From Aureibacter tunicatorum (GTDB taxonomy: Bacteria > Bacteroidota > Bacteroidia > Cytophagales > Cyclobacteriaceae): 64,000 bases of DNA. The notes under the pieces are model-generated. The model saw only the letters and a program-made list of their open reading frames with translations. It was not told the DNA's origin and did no database searches. The translations under genes were made by a program, and so were the position numbers. The stretch lies in assembly GCF_036492635.1 (NCBI RefSeq), contig NZ_AP025305.1, forward strand, positions 1,364,001-1,428,000. The letters are read 5' to 3'. Shown here in pieces: positions 17,150 to 26,668 of the stretch. The stretch's first letter is position 1. Each line of letters opens with the position of its first letter.

Positions 17150-20100
17150 TTAGTCGGCAATTTGAACCATTCCATTGAATTTGTATTTGCCTTTGTCTAC
17201 TTCAAGTATATAGAAATATGTGCCTTGAGAAAGTCTTTTTCCTCCAAATGTGCTGGTATTTGCTGTTCCATCCCATGATTGATCATAGTTCTCTTTCTCA
17301 TAGACCAGTTGTCCCCAACGATTAAATATTTTCAAAGAATTGTCTTGATAGAATTCAAGTCCATTGATAATGAAAGTATCATTTTTACGATCTTTAAGAT
17401 AAGGAGTGATCAGTTCATTGGCTTGAATTCTGTCATCAATGATGTAAACAATTATGTCAGCTTGATCGCATAAACCTTCGCTATCGCAAATTTCGTAAGT
17501 GAAGCTGATCATTTTGGATCTTTCAATAGGGTCATATTCAGCATTCTGGATGCTGGAAAAATCCGGAGCTTGATAATGTACAATGCCATTTTCTAAATCG
17601 ATGTTAATGATTTCACCGTATTCAGGCTCTTTAATGATTTTGAACGTAGACTCTATGATGTCATTGTCAAGATCATAATCTTGATCTCTTTCAATAGGAT
17701 AAAGTGCTTCGATTGCTATTTCATGATTGCTTTGAACTCTTACAGTGTCATTGATGGCTACTGGTCTTCCATATATGTATACTGTTATTTGAGCAATATT
17801 GGAGACAGCTCCCTCTTTGTCTGTAATCGTATAGTTGATTTTAGTAATTCCGTGATGTATGTCTGATATAGGTGTAAATAATATTTTCCCATTGGATTGT
17901 AATTTAAAAGTTCCTCCATCAGTTGTAATCGACCCTTGGAATTCAGGAGTCTCTGGATCTAAGTCGATATCGATATTTCCTGGATTTAAAGTTCGGTGAT
18001 CCGCATCGCTATCATTGTTCAAGATATCAATTTCTATTGTTTTTTCATTATGGACACTGACTGAATCATTGATTGCATATGGAGGGTTGTTTGATAATAT
18101 ATTTACCTCTCTTGTAATACTGCAACCAAATTGGTTCTGAATAAAAACAAGGTATTTTGTCTCACCTTTAACGATTTCTGTTAGTTCGCTTGTAGAGTTA
18201 ATAGGTAAAGTGTTCAAACTGGATTGAAACCATGAGTATTCTATAGGGTCAGTTTGTCGGCTGGATTCAATTACATTCAGTTTAATTTTTTGGCCTAATG
18301 TCGCCTCTATCGGAGATTGGTAAAAACCTAAATCTATATTGTTTAAAGTGACATTAATACCGTTGATTTCAGGCATTGATCCTATAGAAATTGTCGTGGT
18401 TGCTGAAGCTGAAGAACAATTATTTTCATTTGTATTGACTGTCCAAGTAATATCGTAGATTCCGAAATCTGTAATTGAAGCTGGATTAATTTCTAAAGTA
18501 TTACCTGAAATTGAGCCGATAGAGACAGTATTGTTGTCTTTTTCAATAATCCATGCTCCTGTTCCAGTATTATTTGAGCCTGTGATAACAAAAGGATTAT
18601 CATTAGCGCATGCATTTGTGATTGGGTTGTCGATGCTTGCGATAATTGGCTCATTGAAGGTAATCGTGATAGGATCTGAGTCTATTTCACAGCCCTCAGT
18701 GTTGATTACTTTTCTTATGACTGTGTATTCACCAAACATTCCTTCATTGATGGTTAATGAAGCGCTTGAGGCATTAATATTATCAAAACTAGCATCATCC
18801 GCATTGTCACTAGTAATTTCCCAAGCGTAAGAATTAGGAGCAATAGCTTCCGAGCCTGTTAGAGTTGCGGATGAACTGCAGACTTTCAAGTCGTTGCCAG
18901 CGTCAAGCTTTATGGCGTTGTTAATGGTGATTTGAGTTGTGGCAGATTGCTCTGAGCAGTTGCTGCTATTGTCTGGAGTCACAGTCCAAGTAATATCATA
19001 AGTTCCGAAATCTGTAATTGAAGCTGGATCAATTTCTAAAGTATTATCTGAAATTGAGCCGATAGAAACAGTGTTGTTGTCTTTTTCAATAGTCCATACT
19101 CCTGTGCCGGTGTTACTTGAGCCTGTGATAATAAAAGGATTATCATTAGCGCATGCATTAGTGATTGGGTTATCGATACTTGCGATAATTGGCTCATTGA
19201 AGGTAATTGTGATGGGGTCTGAGTCTATTTCACAGCTCTCAGTGTTGATTACTTTTCTTATGACTGTGTATTCACCAAACATTCCTTCATTGATGGTTAA
19301 TGAAGCGCTTGAGGTATTAATATCATCAAAACTAGCATCATCCGCATTGTCGCCAGTAATTTCCCAAGCGTAAGAATTAGGAGCAATAGCTTCCGATCCT
19401 GTTAAAGTTGCGGATAAACCGCAGACTTCCAAGTCGTTGCCAGCGTCAAGCTTTATGGTGTTGTTAATGGTGATTTGAGTCGTGGCAGATTGCTCTGAGC
19501 AGTTGCTGCTATTGTCTGGAGCCACAGTCCATGTAATATCATATGTACCGAAATCTGTAATTGAAGCCGGATCAATTTCTAAAATATTATCTGAAATTGA
19601 GCCGATAGAGACAGTGTTGTTGTCTTTTTCAATAGTCCATACTCCTGTGCCGGTGTTATTTGAGCCTGTGATAATAAAAGGATTATCATTAGCGCATGCA
19701 TTAGTGATTGGGTTGTCGATGTTTGCGGTAATTGGCTCATTGAAGGTAATCTTGATAGGATCTGAGTCTATTTCACAGCCCTCAGTGTTGATTACTTTTC
19801 TTATGACCGTGTATTCGCCAAACATTCCTTCATTGATGGTTAATGAAGCGCTTGAAGCATTAATATCATCAAAACTAGCATCATCCGCATTGTCGCTAGT
19901 AATTTCCCAAGCGTAAGAATTAGGAGCAATAGCTTCCGAGCCTGTTAGAGTTGCGGTTGAACCGCAGACTTCACTTTCAGCAACTGAAGCGGAAAGCTTG
20001 CTGTTTTTTCTGAATGTTATTTCTTTATTGATTAGATCTTCACACATTCCATTAGATTCTTTCCAAGTAATAATGTAAGTTCCAAAATCGCTGTCATTTG

Positions 20101-21841
20101 AAATGGAAATTGTTACTGGATATATGCCCTCTGAGAAATCTGTAGGTTTGTTGTAAGTGATATTAACTTTGTCATTGAGAGAATTTGTTCCCGATTCATC
20201 CGTAATTTGAGTGATTTCTACTTTGTGATCAAGCTGTATAAGTTCTGTGGGGTTTGTGGCTTCTTCCAATAGTGTAATTGGAAGCTCAACTTCGACGCTT
20301 TTCTCATTACAGTTCACTTGTAGGGGAAGTAGTGATTCGGTGAAATTAGGTTTTTTTATAAATGTTAAGTCAAAGGCTGAAGCTTCTTCATCATCATATC
20401 CTTTAAAGTCGGATAAGTTGGATAATTTAATTTGGACAGCATTGTGTGTGGCTGTTGGGTTGTCGTTGACTGTGCCATTGTCAAGCCCAATTCTTAATGT
20501 TCCTTCGTCGTAATTAGTTCCGTCTTCACTTTTTAACTGAAAACTATTGCTGATTTGAACTTTAACTCTGAACTTGTATGATTTACTGCTATTTTCGTAA
20601 GGTAGTTCAATTGTACAGTTGGTTGCTGTGGCATTTGATGAGCCATTGATATTATTTAATTTAAAATATGAGTTAGCCGTAGTGTAGTTGTTTGTTATTT
20701 CATCAAATGCTTCGATGTTTGATTCGAATGTCATTCCTTCAGGTAAAGAGAGCTCGAATGGAATTTCAGTTATATCGCGTCGAGTTCTATTTGTGATTTC
20801 AAAGAAGTAATAAAACTCCAATTCTTCCTCAGGTACATTATCACCTAGGCAAAACTCGGATTTGGATGGTGTTTGTTTAAGTGTTAAGTCATATGCGCAT
20901 GAACAACCGTCATTTTGACCTGTAGGCTCGCCTCTTGAAAGGTTATTGCCATTTTGCAAAGTACCGTCATTTGGATCGAATATGATCAATGTTGTTTGCC
21001 CAGCTTCGCTGTATGTATGATCTCTGGCGTATGCCCAAAATTGACCATCTACAAAGTAAACAGCTCCTGCACCTCCGTAATTGTAGAATTGTGGACTTAC
21101 AGTCTCCAACGCTAAATTTTCATCATTTTCAGTAGTATTTATTCTAACAAGTCTGCCGTCAAAGATCGTATTATCGATTGCATTACGAGCTTGTTTCCAT
21201 CCGTATATTTTATTGTCGTCAGGATTGAATACGATATCGGCAATTCCAGAGGAAATGGTTGCGTATTTTTGAGTGAAAGATTGGTCAGATATAGGCAGCG
21301 TTTTTTGCGATCCGTCAGGATTGTATATAGCATTATGCAGATCAAAATACACTACTCTGCCACCTCCTGTGCACCAATAACGACCATTGACATCAATGTC
21401 TCCACTGTTGAAATATTCGCCAACTTTGCAAACTAGCTCAACTTTGTAGTCAAAGTTTTCTCCATTAATATTGTCCTTTTTTAATCTGTATATACTAGTG
21501 TTCGAGCTATTTCCATAGTTGGCTAGAAAATAGATATACCCATCTTTGACATTGAAAGCCGCGGCATTCATTGTGGAGAAATTAAGGTTTATCCCATTGT
21601 TTACTCCATTAAACAGAAACCGTCGCTCAAGTGTGACAGATTGTGTTTGAGCATTCATTTTTAGTTCTTCTAGGGCGTAGTTTGAAGACCCCGAAATCTT
21701 GTAAATTTGGAATAAAGCGCCTGAACAAGTAAATCCGTCAAATTCAGAGGCAGGTAATGTCCCTTGGGCGTTTGCTGAATTGAGATTGAAATCAACCAAG
21801 GTGAAAATAAAGCTAATCAGCAGGAGAGTTTTTCTGATCAT
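17150..21841 (-). CDS. Giant secreted surface protein with three 181-residue tandem repeats
   Basis: A 1563-residue protein, paralogous to the one at the left edge. It starts with a Sec signal peptide (hydrophobic core LLLISFIFTLV, cleavage after NSANA). Residues ~25-310 look like a beta-propeller-type domain. Then come an NDGCSCAY segment, Ig-like modules, three near-identical 181-residue modules (about residues 624-1166), two cadherin- or Big-like modules (PVAINDTVRV) and a C-terminal gliding-motility/type B sorting domain (SLKIFNRWGQLVYE, GTYFYILEV). The usual IPNVFTPN entry motif is altered to ANELITPY. The protein is probably exported by Sec and then type IX, displayed on the surface, and may take part in adhesion or gliding; this is inferred. 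It is less GC-rich than its paralogue. Confidence 0.92.
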   Translation of the reverse strand: MIRKTLLLISFIFTLVDFNLNSANAQGTLPASEFDGFTCSGALFQIYKISGSSNYALEELKMNAQTQSVTLERRFLFNGVNNGINLNFSTMNAAAFNVKDGYIYFLANYGNSSNTSIYRLKKDNINGENFDYKVELVCKVGEYFNSGDIDVNGRYWCTGGGRVVYFDLHNAIYNPDGSQKTLPISDQSFTQKYATISSGIADIVFNPDDNKIYGWKQARNAIDNTIFDGRLVRINTTENDENLALETVSPQFYNYGGAGAVYFVDGQFWAYARDHTYSEAGQTTLIIFDPNDGTLQNGNNLSRGEPTGQNDGCSCAYDLTLKQTPSKSEFCLGDNVPEEELEFYYFFEITNRTRRDITEIPFELSLPEGMTFESNIEAFDEITNNYTTANSYFKLNNINGSSNATATNCTIELPYENSSKSYKFRVKVQISNSFQLKSEDGTNYDEGTLRIGLDNGTVNDNPTATHNAVQIKLSNLSDFKGYDDEEASAFDLTFIKKPNFTESLLPLQVNCNEKSVEVELPITLLEEATNPTELIQLDHKVEITQITDESGTNSLNDKVNITYNKPTDFSEGIYPVTISISNDSDFGTYIITWKESNGMCEDLINKEITFRKNSKLSASVAESEVCGSTATLTGSEAIAPNSYAWEITSDNADDASFDDINASSASLTINEGMFGEYTVIRKVINTEGCEIDSDPIKITFNEPITANIDNPITNACANDNPFIITGSNNTGTGVWTIEKDNNTVSIGSISDNILEIDPASITDFGTYDITWTVAPDNSSNCSEQSATTQITINNTIKLDAGNDLEVCGLSATLTGSEAIAPNSYAWEITGDNADDASFDDINTSSASLTINEGMFGEYTVIRKVINTESCEIDSDPITITFNEPIIASIDNPITNACANDNPFIITGSSNTGTGVWTIEKDNNTVSIGSISDNTLEIDPASITDFGTYDITWTVTPDNSSNCSEQSATTQITINNAIKLDAGNDLKVCSSSATLTGSEAIAPNSYAWEITSDNADDASFDNINASSASLTINEGMFGEYTVIRKVINTEGCEIDSDPITITFNEPIIASIDNPITNACANDNPFVITGSNNTGTGAWIIEKDNNTVSIGSISGNTLEINPASITDFGIYDITWTVNTNENNCSSASATTTISIGSMPEINGINVTLNNIDLGFYQSPIEATLGQKIKLNVIESSRQTDPIEYSWFQSSLNTLPINSTSELTEIVKGETKYLVFIQNQFGCSITREVNILSNNPPYAINDSVSVHNEKTIEIDILNNDSDADHRTLNPGNIDIDLDPETPEFQGSITTDGGTFKLQSNGKILFTPISDIHHGITKINYTITDKEGAVSNIAQITVYIYGRPVAINDTVRVQSNHEIAIEALYPIERDQDYDLDNDIIESTFKIIKEPEYGEIINIDLENGIVHYQAPDFSSIQNAEYDPIERSKMISFTYEICDSEGLCDQADIIVYIIDDRIQANELITPYLKDRKNDTFIINGLEFYQDNSLKIFNRWGQLVYEKENYDQSWDGTANTSTFGGKRLSQGTYFYILEVDKGKYKFNGMVQIAD
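18344..19972 (-). repeat. Three tandem 543-bp in-frame repeats within the giant protein gene
   Basis: Units run 19972-19430, 19429-18887 and 18886-18344; anchor sequences recur at exactly 543-base steps (for example GAGCAATAGCTTCCGA near 19924, 19381 and 18838). Each encodes 181 residues, with a Cys-based Ig-like pair of modules including NSYAWEIT and NTGTG. The units are nearly identical at DNA level; the last part of the third diverges. Confidence 0.93.
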
Positions 21842-21872
21842 GGTGTGTAATGTATCAATGATAAATATGTAT

Positions 21873-21880
21873 CAAATTTA
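21873..21880 (-). promoter_or_regulatory. -7 promoter element of the giant protein gene
   Basis: CAAATTTA on plus reads TAAATTTG on minus, an exact match to TAnnTTTG, 32 bases upstream of the start codon. No convincing -33 element is seen at the expected distance. Confidence 0.4.
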
Positions 21881-22060
21881 TTTTTATAAAAAAATAATAG
21901 ATTTTATCAGTAAACTCTAGTACTTAATTGTCATTAATTTGATTTAAAGTTAAAAAGTTGACAATTGTTAATGTTTTGTATGAAGCGAGACTATTAATGG
22001 TTTAGATTAGTTGGTTTTGAATTATATCAAATTATCTGAAAGAGTAGTATAAGTTAAAGT

Positions 22061-22083
22061 GCCTTTCAATAATTTTGAAAGGC
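22061..22083 (-). terminator. Hairpin after the NUDIX gene
   Basis: GCCTTTCAA at 22061-22069 pairs perfectly with TTGAAAGGC at 22075-22083, 11 bases past the stop codon. The following minus-strand sequence is T-rich but not a clean T run. Confidence 0.55.
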
Positions 22084-22093
22084 AAACAAGAGT

Positions 22094-22648
22094 TTAAAAA
22101 AGCAGTTTTGACGCTTTTAGAATCGCCATGCATGATATTACATCTGTGATTTTTTCATTCATGACCATATCGAGAGCTTTTTCAAAAGGAACTTTCATTA
22201 TTTCAATTACTTCAGTTTCATCAAATTCGGTTTCATGTTGACTGAGATCTTCCGCTAGGAAAATGAAACCTTCTTCATCAGTGCAGGAGTTCGACGTATG
22301 AAATTTGCCTATGTTTGTCCATTTTTGAGCTTTAAGCCCCGTTTCTTCTTTGAGTTCTCTCTTGGCGCTTTCCAATATATCTTCATTTAAAGGGCCGCCA
22401 CCCATTGGGATTTCCCACGAGTACTCGTCAATAGTGTATCTGTATTGGCCAACTAGCCATGTGTTGCCTTGAGAGTCAATTGGTAAAATAGCGATTGCTC
22501 TATTCTTGAAAAGAACTTTTCCATAGATGCCTTCTTTTCCATTAGGCATGATGACATCGTGTTCTTCGACTTTAATCCACGGGTTTTCATAAATGTTCTT
22601 TTTATCTTTGAATTGCCATGGATTTTGTTTGCTATTATTTATCGACAT
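22094..22648 (-). CDS. NUDIX hydrolase, ADP-ribose pyrophosphatase-like
   Basis: A 184-residue hydrolase of nucleoside diphosphate derivatives. The NUDIX box is intact: a Gly in GGGPLNE, then seven residues on, RELKEETGL. The upstream beta strands (NTWLVGQYRYTIDEYSWEIP) resemble ADP-ribose or sugar-nucleotide pyrophosphatases, which is a family-level guess. The start is placed at ATG 22648 (MSINNSK) because the longer frame would need a TTG at 22672. It is a single gene with a following hairpin, between the giant protein gene and a divergent pterin synthase gene. Confidence 0.88.
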   Translation of the reverse strand: MSINNSKQNPWQFKDKKNIYENPWIKVEEHDVIMPNGKEGIYGKVLFKNRAIAILPIDSQGNTWLVGQYRYTIDEYSWEIPMGGGPLNEDILESAKRELKEETGLKAQKWTNIGKFHTSNSCTDEEGFIFLAEDLSQHETEFDETEVIEIMKVPFEKALDMVMNEKITDVISCMAILKASKLLF

Positions 22649-22873
22649 GTTATAAGTATCTATTTGTTGCAAAATAATTTGAGAAAGTTAAACGCTTGTA
22701 TGAAATTTCTCTATTTATAGTTGAGTATGGGATAAATATTATTTTCTAATTGTTCGATGCTTAATATACTGAATTTATAAATGTTGGCAAATGCGAGTAA
22801 AGTTACTCGTGTAATATTGGTCGTAACTTTTTAAATTTTCTTCTGTTATTTCCCTAAGTGAGAGCTTCTTGCT

Positions 22874-22881
22874 ATATTTGC
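22874..22881 (+). promoter_or_regulatory. -7 promoter element of the pterin synthase gene
   Basis: TATATTTG, an exact match to TAnnTTTG, 25 bases upstream of the ATG at 22907. No clear -33 element. Confidence 0.45.
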
Positions 22882-22906
22882 GGACGATTTTAATTAACGA
22901 GAGGAA

Positions 22907-23329
22907 ATGATCTATTTAAGTAAGGAATTGACGTTTTGTGCGGCGCATCAATTGTATAATCCAAAATGGAGCAAGGAAAAAAATGAGGAAGTCTTTGAAG
23001 GATGCGCTCATGAAAATTGGCATGGACATAATTATCATCTGACTGTGACTGTAAAGGGAAGACCTGATGAAGATACGGGTATGGTGATGAATTTCAAGGA
23101 CTTGAAAAGAATTGTCAAAAAAGAGGTGATTTCTAAAGTGGATCATAAGAATCTTAATTTGGATGTCGACTTCATGAAAGGTAAGATGACGACTTGTGAA
23201 GTATTAGTGGAAGCTATGTGGGGAGTGCTTGCTCCAAAGATCAGTGAATTTACTGATGGTAGAGTAGTGTTGCATTCATTGAAATTATATGAGACAAACA
23301 CAAGTTTTGCTGAATATTACGGTGAGTAA
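22907..23329 (+). CDS. 6-pyruvoyl-tetrahydropterin synthase / 6-carboxy-tetrahydropterin synthase family protein
   Basis: A 140-residue T-fold enzyme acting on 7,8-dihydroneopterin triphosphate. Zinc ligands His14 (CAAHQLY), His39 and His41 (WHGHNYHL) and catalytic Cys33 are present, and the C-terminal glutamate lies in SLKLYETNTSFAEY. The spacing Cys-x5-His-Gly-His follows the pyruvoyl-tetrahydropterin synthase pattern rather than the Cys-x3-His-Gly-His of classical QueD, so the product could be a pterin or a queuosine precursor. No queC, queE or folE lies nearby. It has its own -7 element and a strong terminator, so it is probably transcribed alone. Confidence 0.9.
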   Translation: MIYLSKELTFCAAHQLYNPKWSKEKNEEVFEGCAHENWHGHNYHLTVTVKGRPDEDTGMVMNFKDLKRIVKKEVISKVDHKNLNLDVDFMKGKMTTCEVLVEAMWGVLAPKISEFTDGRVVLHSLKLYETNTSFAEYYGE

Positions 23330-23356
23330 TTGATTGTATTTAGTTTAAGAATATGA

Positions 23357-23388
23357 AAGCGTCGCTAATTTAAAGCGACGCTTTTTTG
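23357..23388 (+). terminator. Terminator of the pterin synthase gene
   Basis: AAGCGTCGCT at 23357-23366 pairs perfectly with AGCGACGCTT at 23374-23383, followed by T residues. Confidence 0.9.
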
Positions 23389-23419
23389 TTACTGTTGAAT
23401 GAAAATGTAACTTTATTTC

Positions 23420-24547
23420 ATGAGATATTTTATTGTTGCCGGAGAGAGATCCGGTGATTTGCATGCTTCAAATTTAGTCAAGGCTTTAAAGTCTCAAGAT
23501 AGCGATGCTGTTTTCGCTGGTTTTGGTGGAGATTATATGGCAGAGGCTGGAGTTGAGGTCAAGGTTCATATCAGGGAACTTGCATTTATGGGGTTTCTTG
23601 AAATAGTCAAGGGGTTGTTTAAAATCTTGGGCTTTTTGAAGATTTGCAAGTCCGAGATCGAATCATTTAAGCCCGATGTTATTATATTGGTCGATTATGG
23701 CGGATTTAATATGAAAATAGCTAAGTGGGCCAAGGAAAATGGGATTAGAGTATTTTATTATATTTCACCTAAAGTGTGGGCATGGAACACGTCCAGAGCT
23801 TGGAAGCTCAAAAAGACAGTAGATAAGATGTTTTCAATACTGCCTTTTGAAAAAGCTTTTTTTATGCAATTTGATGACTGGGATGTTGATTATGTTGGTA
23901 ACCCAGTCGTAGACGCTGTGATGGCGCACAATAAGAATGATGAGTTTATGGAAGGTAATAATCTTCCAAAAGACAAGCCACTTGTTGCTTTATTGCCAGG
24001 AAGTAGAAAGCAAGAGTTGAAATACATCTTGCCGACAATGCTGGAAGTTGCTGATAAGTTTCCTGATTGCCACTTTTGCGTTGCTGGTGTGAAATCATTG
24101 GATTTGACATTATACGATAGCTTAAAAGGACATAGTAATATTTCTCTTATTTTTGACCAAACATACGATTTGTATTCCAATGCATCTGCTGGAATAATTA
24201 CTTCTGGAACAGCAACCTTGGAAACGGCTTTGTTTGAATTGCCTCAGGTTGTTGCTTATCGAGGAGGGAAGATATCTTACGCGATAGCTAAATTAGTAGC
24301 TAAAGTAAAATACATTTCTTTGGTGAACTTGATAATGGATAAGCAAGTAGTGAAAGAATATATTCAGGAAGAGATGACAGTTCAAAATCTATCAAGGGAA
24401 TTAGAGCTTTTGTTGGATAATAATTCGAATGAAAGATTGTCAATGAAGAAAGATTATATTGAATTGAAAAATATATTGGGGAGTGAATCAGCTTCGGTTC
24501 GAGCAGCGAAAAAAATGTATGGATATTTGATTGAGAAGGTTAAATAG
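23420..24547 (+). CDS. lpxB: Lipid-A-disaccharide synthase
   Basis: A 375-residue glycosyltransferase (GT19) that joins UDP-diacylglucosamine and lipid X to make the lipid A disaccharide at the inner membrane. Family signatures visible are AGERSGDLHASNL at the N-terminus, ELAFMGFLEI, IDYGGFN-like LVDYGGFNMKIAKW, YYISPKVWAWN, LLPGSRKQEL and the C-terminal SGTATLETALF. The length is normal. It confirms a Gram-negative cell with lipid A. It is followed by a terminator shared with convergent clpX; no other lpx gene is adjacent. Confidence 0.98.
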   Translation: MRYFIVAGERSGDLHASNLVKALKSQDSDAVFAGFGGDYMAEAGVEVKVHIRELAFMGFLEIVKGLFKILGFLKICKSEIESFKPDVIILVDYGGFNMKIAKWAKENGIRVFYYISPKVWAWNTSRAWKLKKTVDKMFSILPFEKAFFMQFDDWDVDYVGNPVVDAVMAHNKNDEFMEGNNLPKDKPLVALLPGSRKQELKYILPTMLEVADKFPDCHFCVAGVKSLDLTLYDSLKGHSNISLIFDQTYDLYSNASAGIITSGTATLETALFELPQVVAYRGGKISYAIAKLVAKVKYISLVNLIMDKQVVKEYIQEEMTVQNLSRELELLLDNNSNERLSMKKDYIELKNILGSESASVRAAKKMYGYLIEKVK

Positions 24548-24577
24548 AAAAAGGAGCGTTGTGGCTCCTTTTATATT
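24547..24577. terminator. Bidirectional terminator between lpxB and clpX
   Basis: AAGGAGC at 24551-24557 pairs with GCTCCTT at 24564-24570, with A residues on the left and a T-rich tract on the right. It separates the two convergent genes. Confidence 0.8.
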
Positions 24578-24578
24578 T

Positions 24579-25811
24579 TTATGCAACATGCAGTTGCTTT
24601 AATTTCGAATTCTCAAATTTTTCTTTGGCGTATTCAAGAGTAACCTCAAACTCTTTCACATTTTCTTCTGAAGGAAGGTGGAACATTGCGTCCGTAATGA
24701 TCGCCTCGCAAATTGATCTAAGTCCTCTGGCTCCTAATTTGAATTCTGTTGCTCTTTGCACTATATAGTCAAGCGCTTCGTCTGAAAAGCTGATATCAAT
24801 GCCTTCCATGTCAAACAATTTTTTGTATTGTTTGACCAGAGCGTTTTTAGGGCTAGTCAGTATTAGCTTTAGCGTTTCAGATGTTAGCGGATCCAAATGC
24901 GTAATGACAGGTAGACGTCCGATCAGTTCTGGAATCAAGCCAAATGATTTTAGGTCCTGAGCGGAAACATATTTCAATAAATTGTCTTTGTCAATGTCGT
25001 TCTTTGAGCGATTTTCATCATTTGAAGCAAAACCTAGTGGTCTTGTGTCAAGTCTGTTGGCGATATGCCTTTTGATGCCGTCAAAAGCTCCTCCGCATAC
25101 GAAAAGAATATTCTCAGTATTTACTTGAATCATCTTTTGATCCGGATGTTTTCTTCCTCCTTGTGGTGGAACATTTACAACTGTTCCTTCAAGAAGCTTA
25201 AGCATTGCTTGTTGCACTCCTTCGCCACTCACATCTCTTGTGATGGAAGGGTTGTCGGATTTTCTCGCTATTTTATCTATTTCATCGATGTAAATGATGC
25301 CTCTTTCAGCTGCTTCTACATCATAATCTGATGCTTGGAGCAATCGTGTCAAGATGCTTTCCACATCTTCGCCAACGTAGCCGGCTTCAGTAAGCACAGT
25401 GGCATCTGCGATACAGAAAGGCACTTGAAGTTGATTGGCCAAAGTACGGGCCAAGTAAGTTTTTCCTGTTCCAGTCTCGCCGACCATGATGATATTGGAT
25501 TTTTCGATTTTCACATCTCCTTCATCATGCTGCTTTAGTCTTTTGTAATGGTTGTAAACCGCTACAGATAAGAATTTTTTCGCATCATCTTGACCAACAA
25601 CATATTTGTCAAGTTCTTTTTTAAGATCAGCAGGTTTGATAAGTTTGAAGTCGTCAGAAGCTTCGTTTTTGCTTTTTTGCTTAACTTCTTCTTTTAAGAT
25701 TTGCTGAGCCTGATCGATACAATGATTACATATATGGGCGTTGATACCCGAAACCATTAAGTCAACATCTTTTTTTTGTCTTCCGCAAAATGAACACGTA
25801 ATTTGAGCCAT
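24579..25811 (-). CDS. clpX: ClpX ATPase subunit of the ClpXP protease
   Basis: A 410-residue AAA+ unfoldase that feeds tagged proteins into ClpP. The N-terminal zinc-binding domain has four cysteines (Cys6, Cys9, Cys28, Cys31). The AAA module shows Walker A GETGTGKT, Walker [12 protein letters not shown], the pore-loop region, sensor ARG-type GARGLRSI, and the C-terminal small domain. The ClpP-contact loop appears as LIGRLPVI preceded by a FIPEL-like GLIPEL. It is downstream of clpP on the same strand, but a terminator-like hairpin lies between them. The length is standard. Confidence 0.98.
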   Translation of the reverse strand: MAQITCSFCGRQKKDVDLMVSGINAHICNHCIDQAQQILKEEVKQKSKNEASDDFKLIKPADLKKELDKYVVGQDDAKKFLSVAVYNHYKRLKQHDEGDVKIEKSNIIMVGETGTGKTYLARTLANQLQVPFCIADATVLTEAGYVGEDVESILTRLLQASDYDVEAAERGIIYIDEIDKIARKSDNPSITRDVSGEGVQQAMLKLLEGTVVNVPPQGGRKHPDQKMIQVNTENILFVCGGAFDGIKRHIANRLDTRPLGFASNDENRSKNDIDKDNLLKYVSAQDLKSFGLIPELIGRLPVITHLDPLTSETLKLILTSPKNALVKQYKKLFDMEGIDISFSDEALDYIVQRATEFKLGARGLRSICEAIITDAMFHLPSEENVKEFEVTLEYAKEKFENSKLKQLHVA

Positions 25812-25851
25812 ATATGCAATATAATTTTTGCTTGTTTATTAACTGTGAAAA

Positions 25852-25902
25852 TAAAAATAAGTACACTCTCAACCAACGAAGTCTTGGGTGCACTTATTTT
25901 TT
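25852..25902 (-). terminator. Terminator-like hairpin between clpP and clpX
   Basis: On the minus strand, AATAAGTGCAC and GTGTACTTATT form the outer stem, with one G-U pair, and an inner CCAA/TTGG pairing; a T-rich tract follows. It may end clpP transcripts or limit read-through into clpX. Confidence 0.65.
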
Positions 25903-25918
25903 AAATTTTTAATGAATG

Positions 25919-26587
25919 CTATTTTTTTGTCAGTACCTCGTCAATAAGTCCATATTCTTTAGCTTGAGCGGCTTTCATCCAATAATCCCTATCGCAATGT
26001 TTTTCAACATCGTCGAATGGTTTGCCTGAATGATCCGCTAGAATTTGGATAAGTTCTTTTTTGAGGATGAGTATCTGCTGAGCAGTGATCTCGATATCAG
26101 AGGCTTGTCCTTGAGCTCCGCCAAGTGGTTGGTGAATCATGATACGCGAGTGCGGCAAGGCAGATCTTTTGCCTTCAGCTCCACCTGCTAGAAGAACGGC
26201 TCCCATGGATGCCGCAAGCCCTGTGCAGATCGTCGCAACATCAGGAGAAACATATTGCATAGTGTCATACATGCCAAGTCCTGCGTAAACAGAACCGCCT
26301 GGGCTGTTGACATATAGCAAGATGTCTTTTTTAGCATCGACTGATTCCAAGAATAACAATTGGGCAGTGATGATATTGGCGATGTTGTCATCTACTTGAG
26401 TGCCTAAGAAGATGATTCTATCCATCATTAATCTAGAGAATACATCTATCTCTCTAAAGTTGGTTGGGCGCTCTTCAATAACTGAGCGCGTCATGTTTTC
26501 AACATGGTTCACGTAGCTGTCAACGGTAGTTCCGGCAATTCCTTTTCCATGAACGGCGTATTTGCGAAATTCTTCTTTGTTGATCAT
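25919..26587 (-). CDS. clpP: ClpP serine protease subunit
   Basis: A 222-residue subunit of the tetradecameric ATP-dependent protease. The catalytic triad is visible: Ser127 in GLAASMGAV, His152 in MIHQPLGG and Asp201 in CDRDYWM. The oxyanion glycines lie in NSPGGSV. An N-terminal extension of about 25 residues precedes the usual mature start, compatible with the propeptides that Clp peptidases often carry. It sits between tig and clpX, the order found in most bacteria, but with terminators on both sides. Confidence 0.98.
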   Translation of the reverse strand: MINKEEFRKYAVHGKGIAGTTVDSYVNHVENMTRSVIEERPTNFREIDVFSRLMMDRIIFLGTQVDDNIANIITAQLLFLESVDAKKDILLYVNSPGGSVYAGLGMYDTMQYVSPDVATICTGLAASMGAVLLAGGAEGKRSALPHSRIMIHQPLGGAQGQASDIEITAQQILILKKELIQILADHSGKPFDDVEKHCDRDYWMKAAQAKEYGLIDEVLTKK

Positions 26588-26616
26588 GTAGTGAAAGGTT
26601 TTTTAAATTATAAAAA

Positions 26617-26648
26617 CAAAAAAGTCCTTCAAATAAAGGACTTTTTTA
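26617..26648 (-). terminator. Terminator between tig and clpP
   Basis: AAGTCCTT at 26622-26629 pairs with AAGGACTT at 26636-26643, flanked by A and T runs on both sides. On the minus strand it ends the tig transcript. Confidence 0.88.
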
Positions 26649-26668
26649 ATTTACGAAAAAAACTATGA

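Noticed and set aside
18531-19916. Three similar plus-strand open frames of 99-144 residues in the repeat region.
   Set aside because: They are the opposite-strand reading of the three 543-bp repeats and resemble each other for that reason alone.
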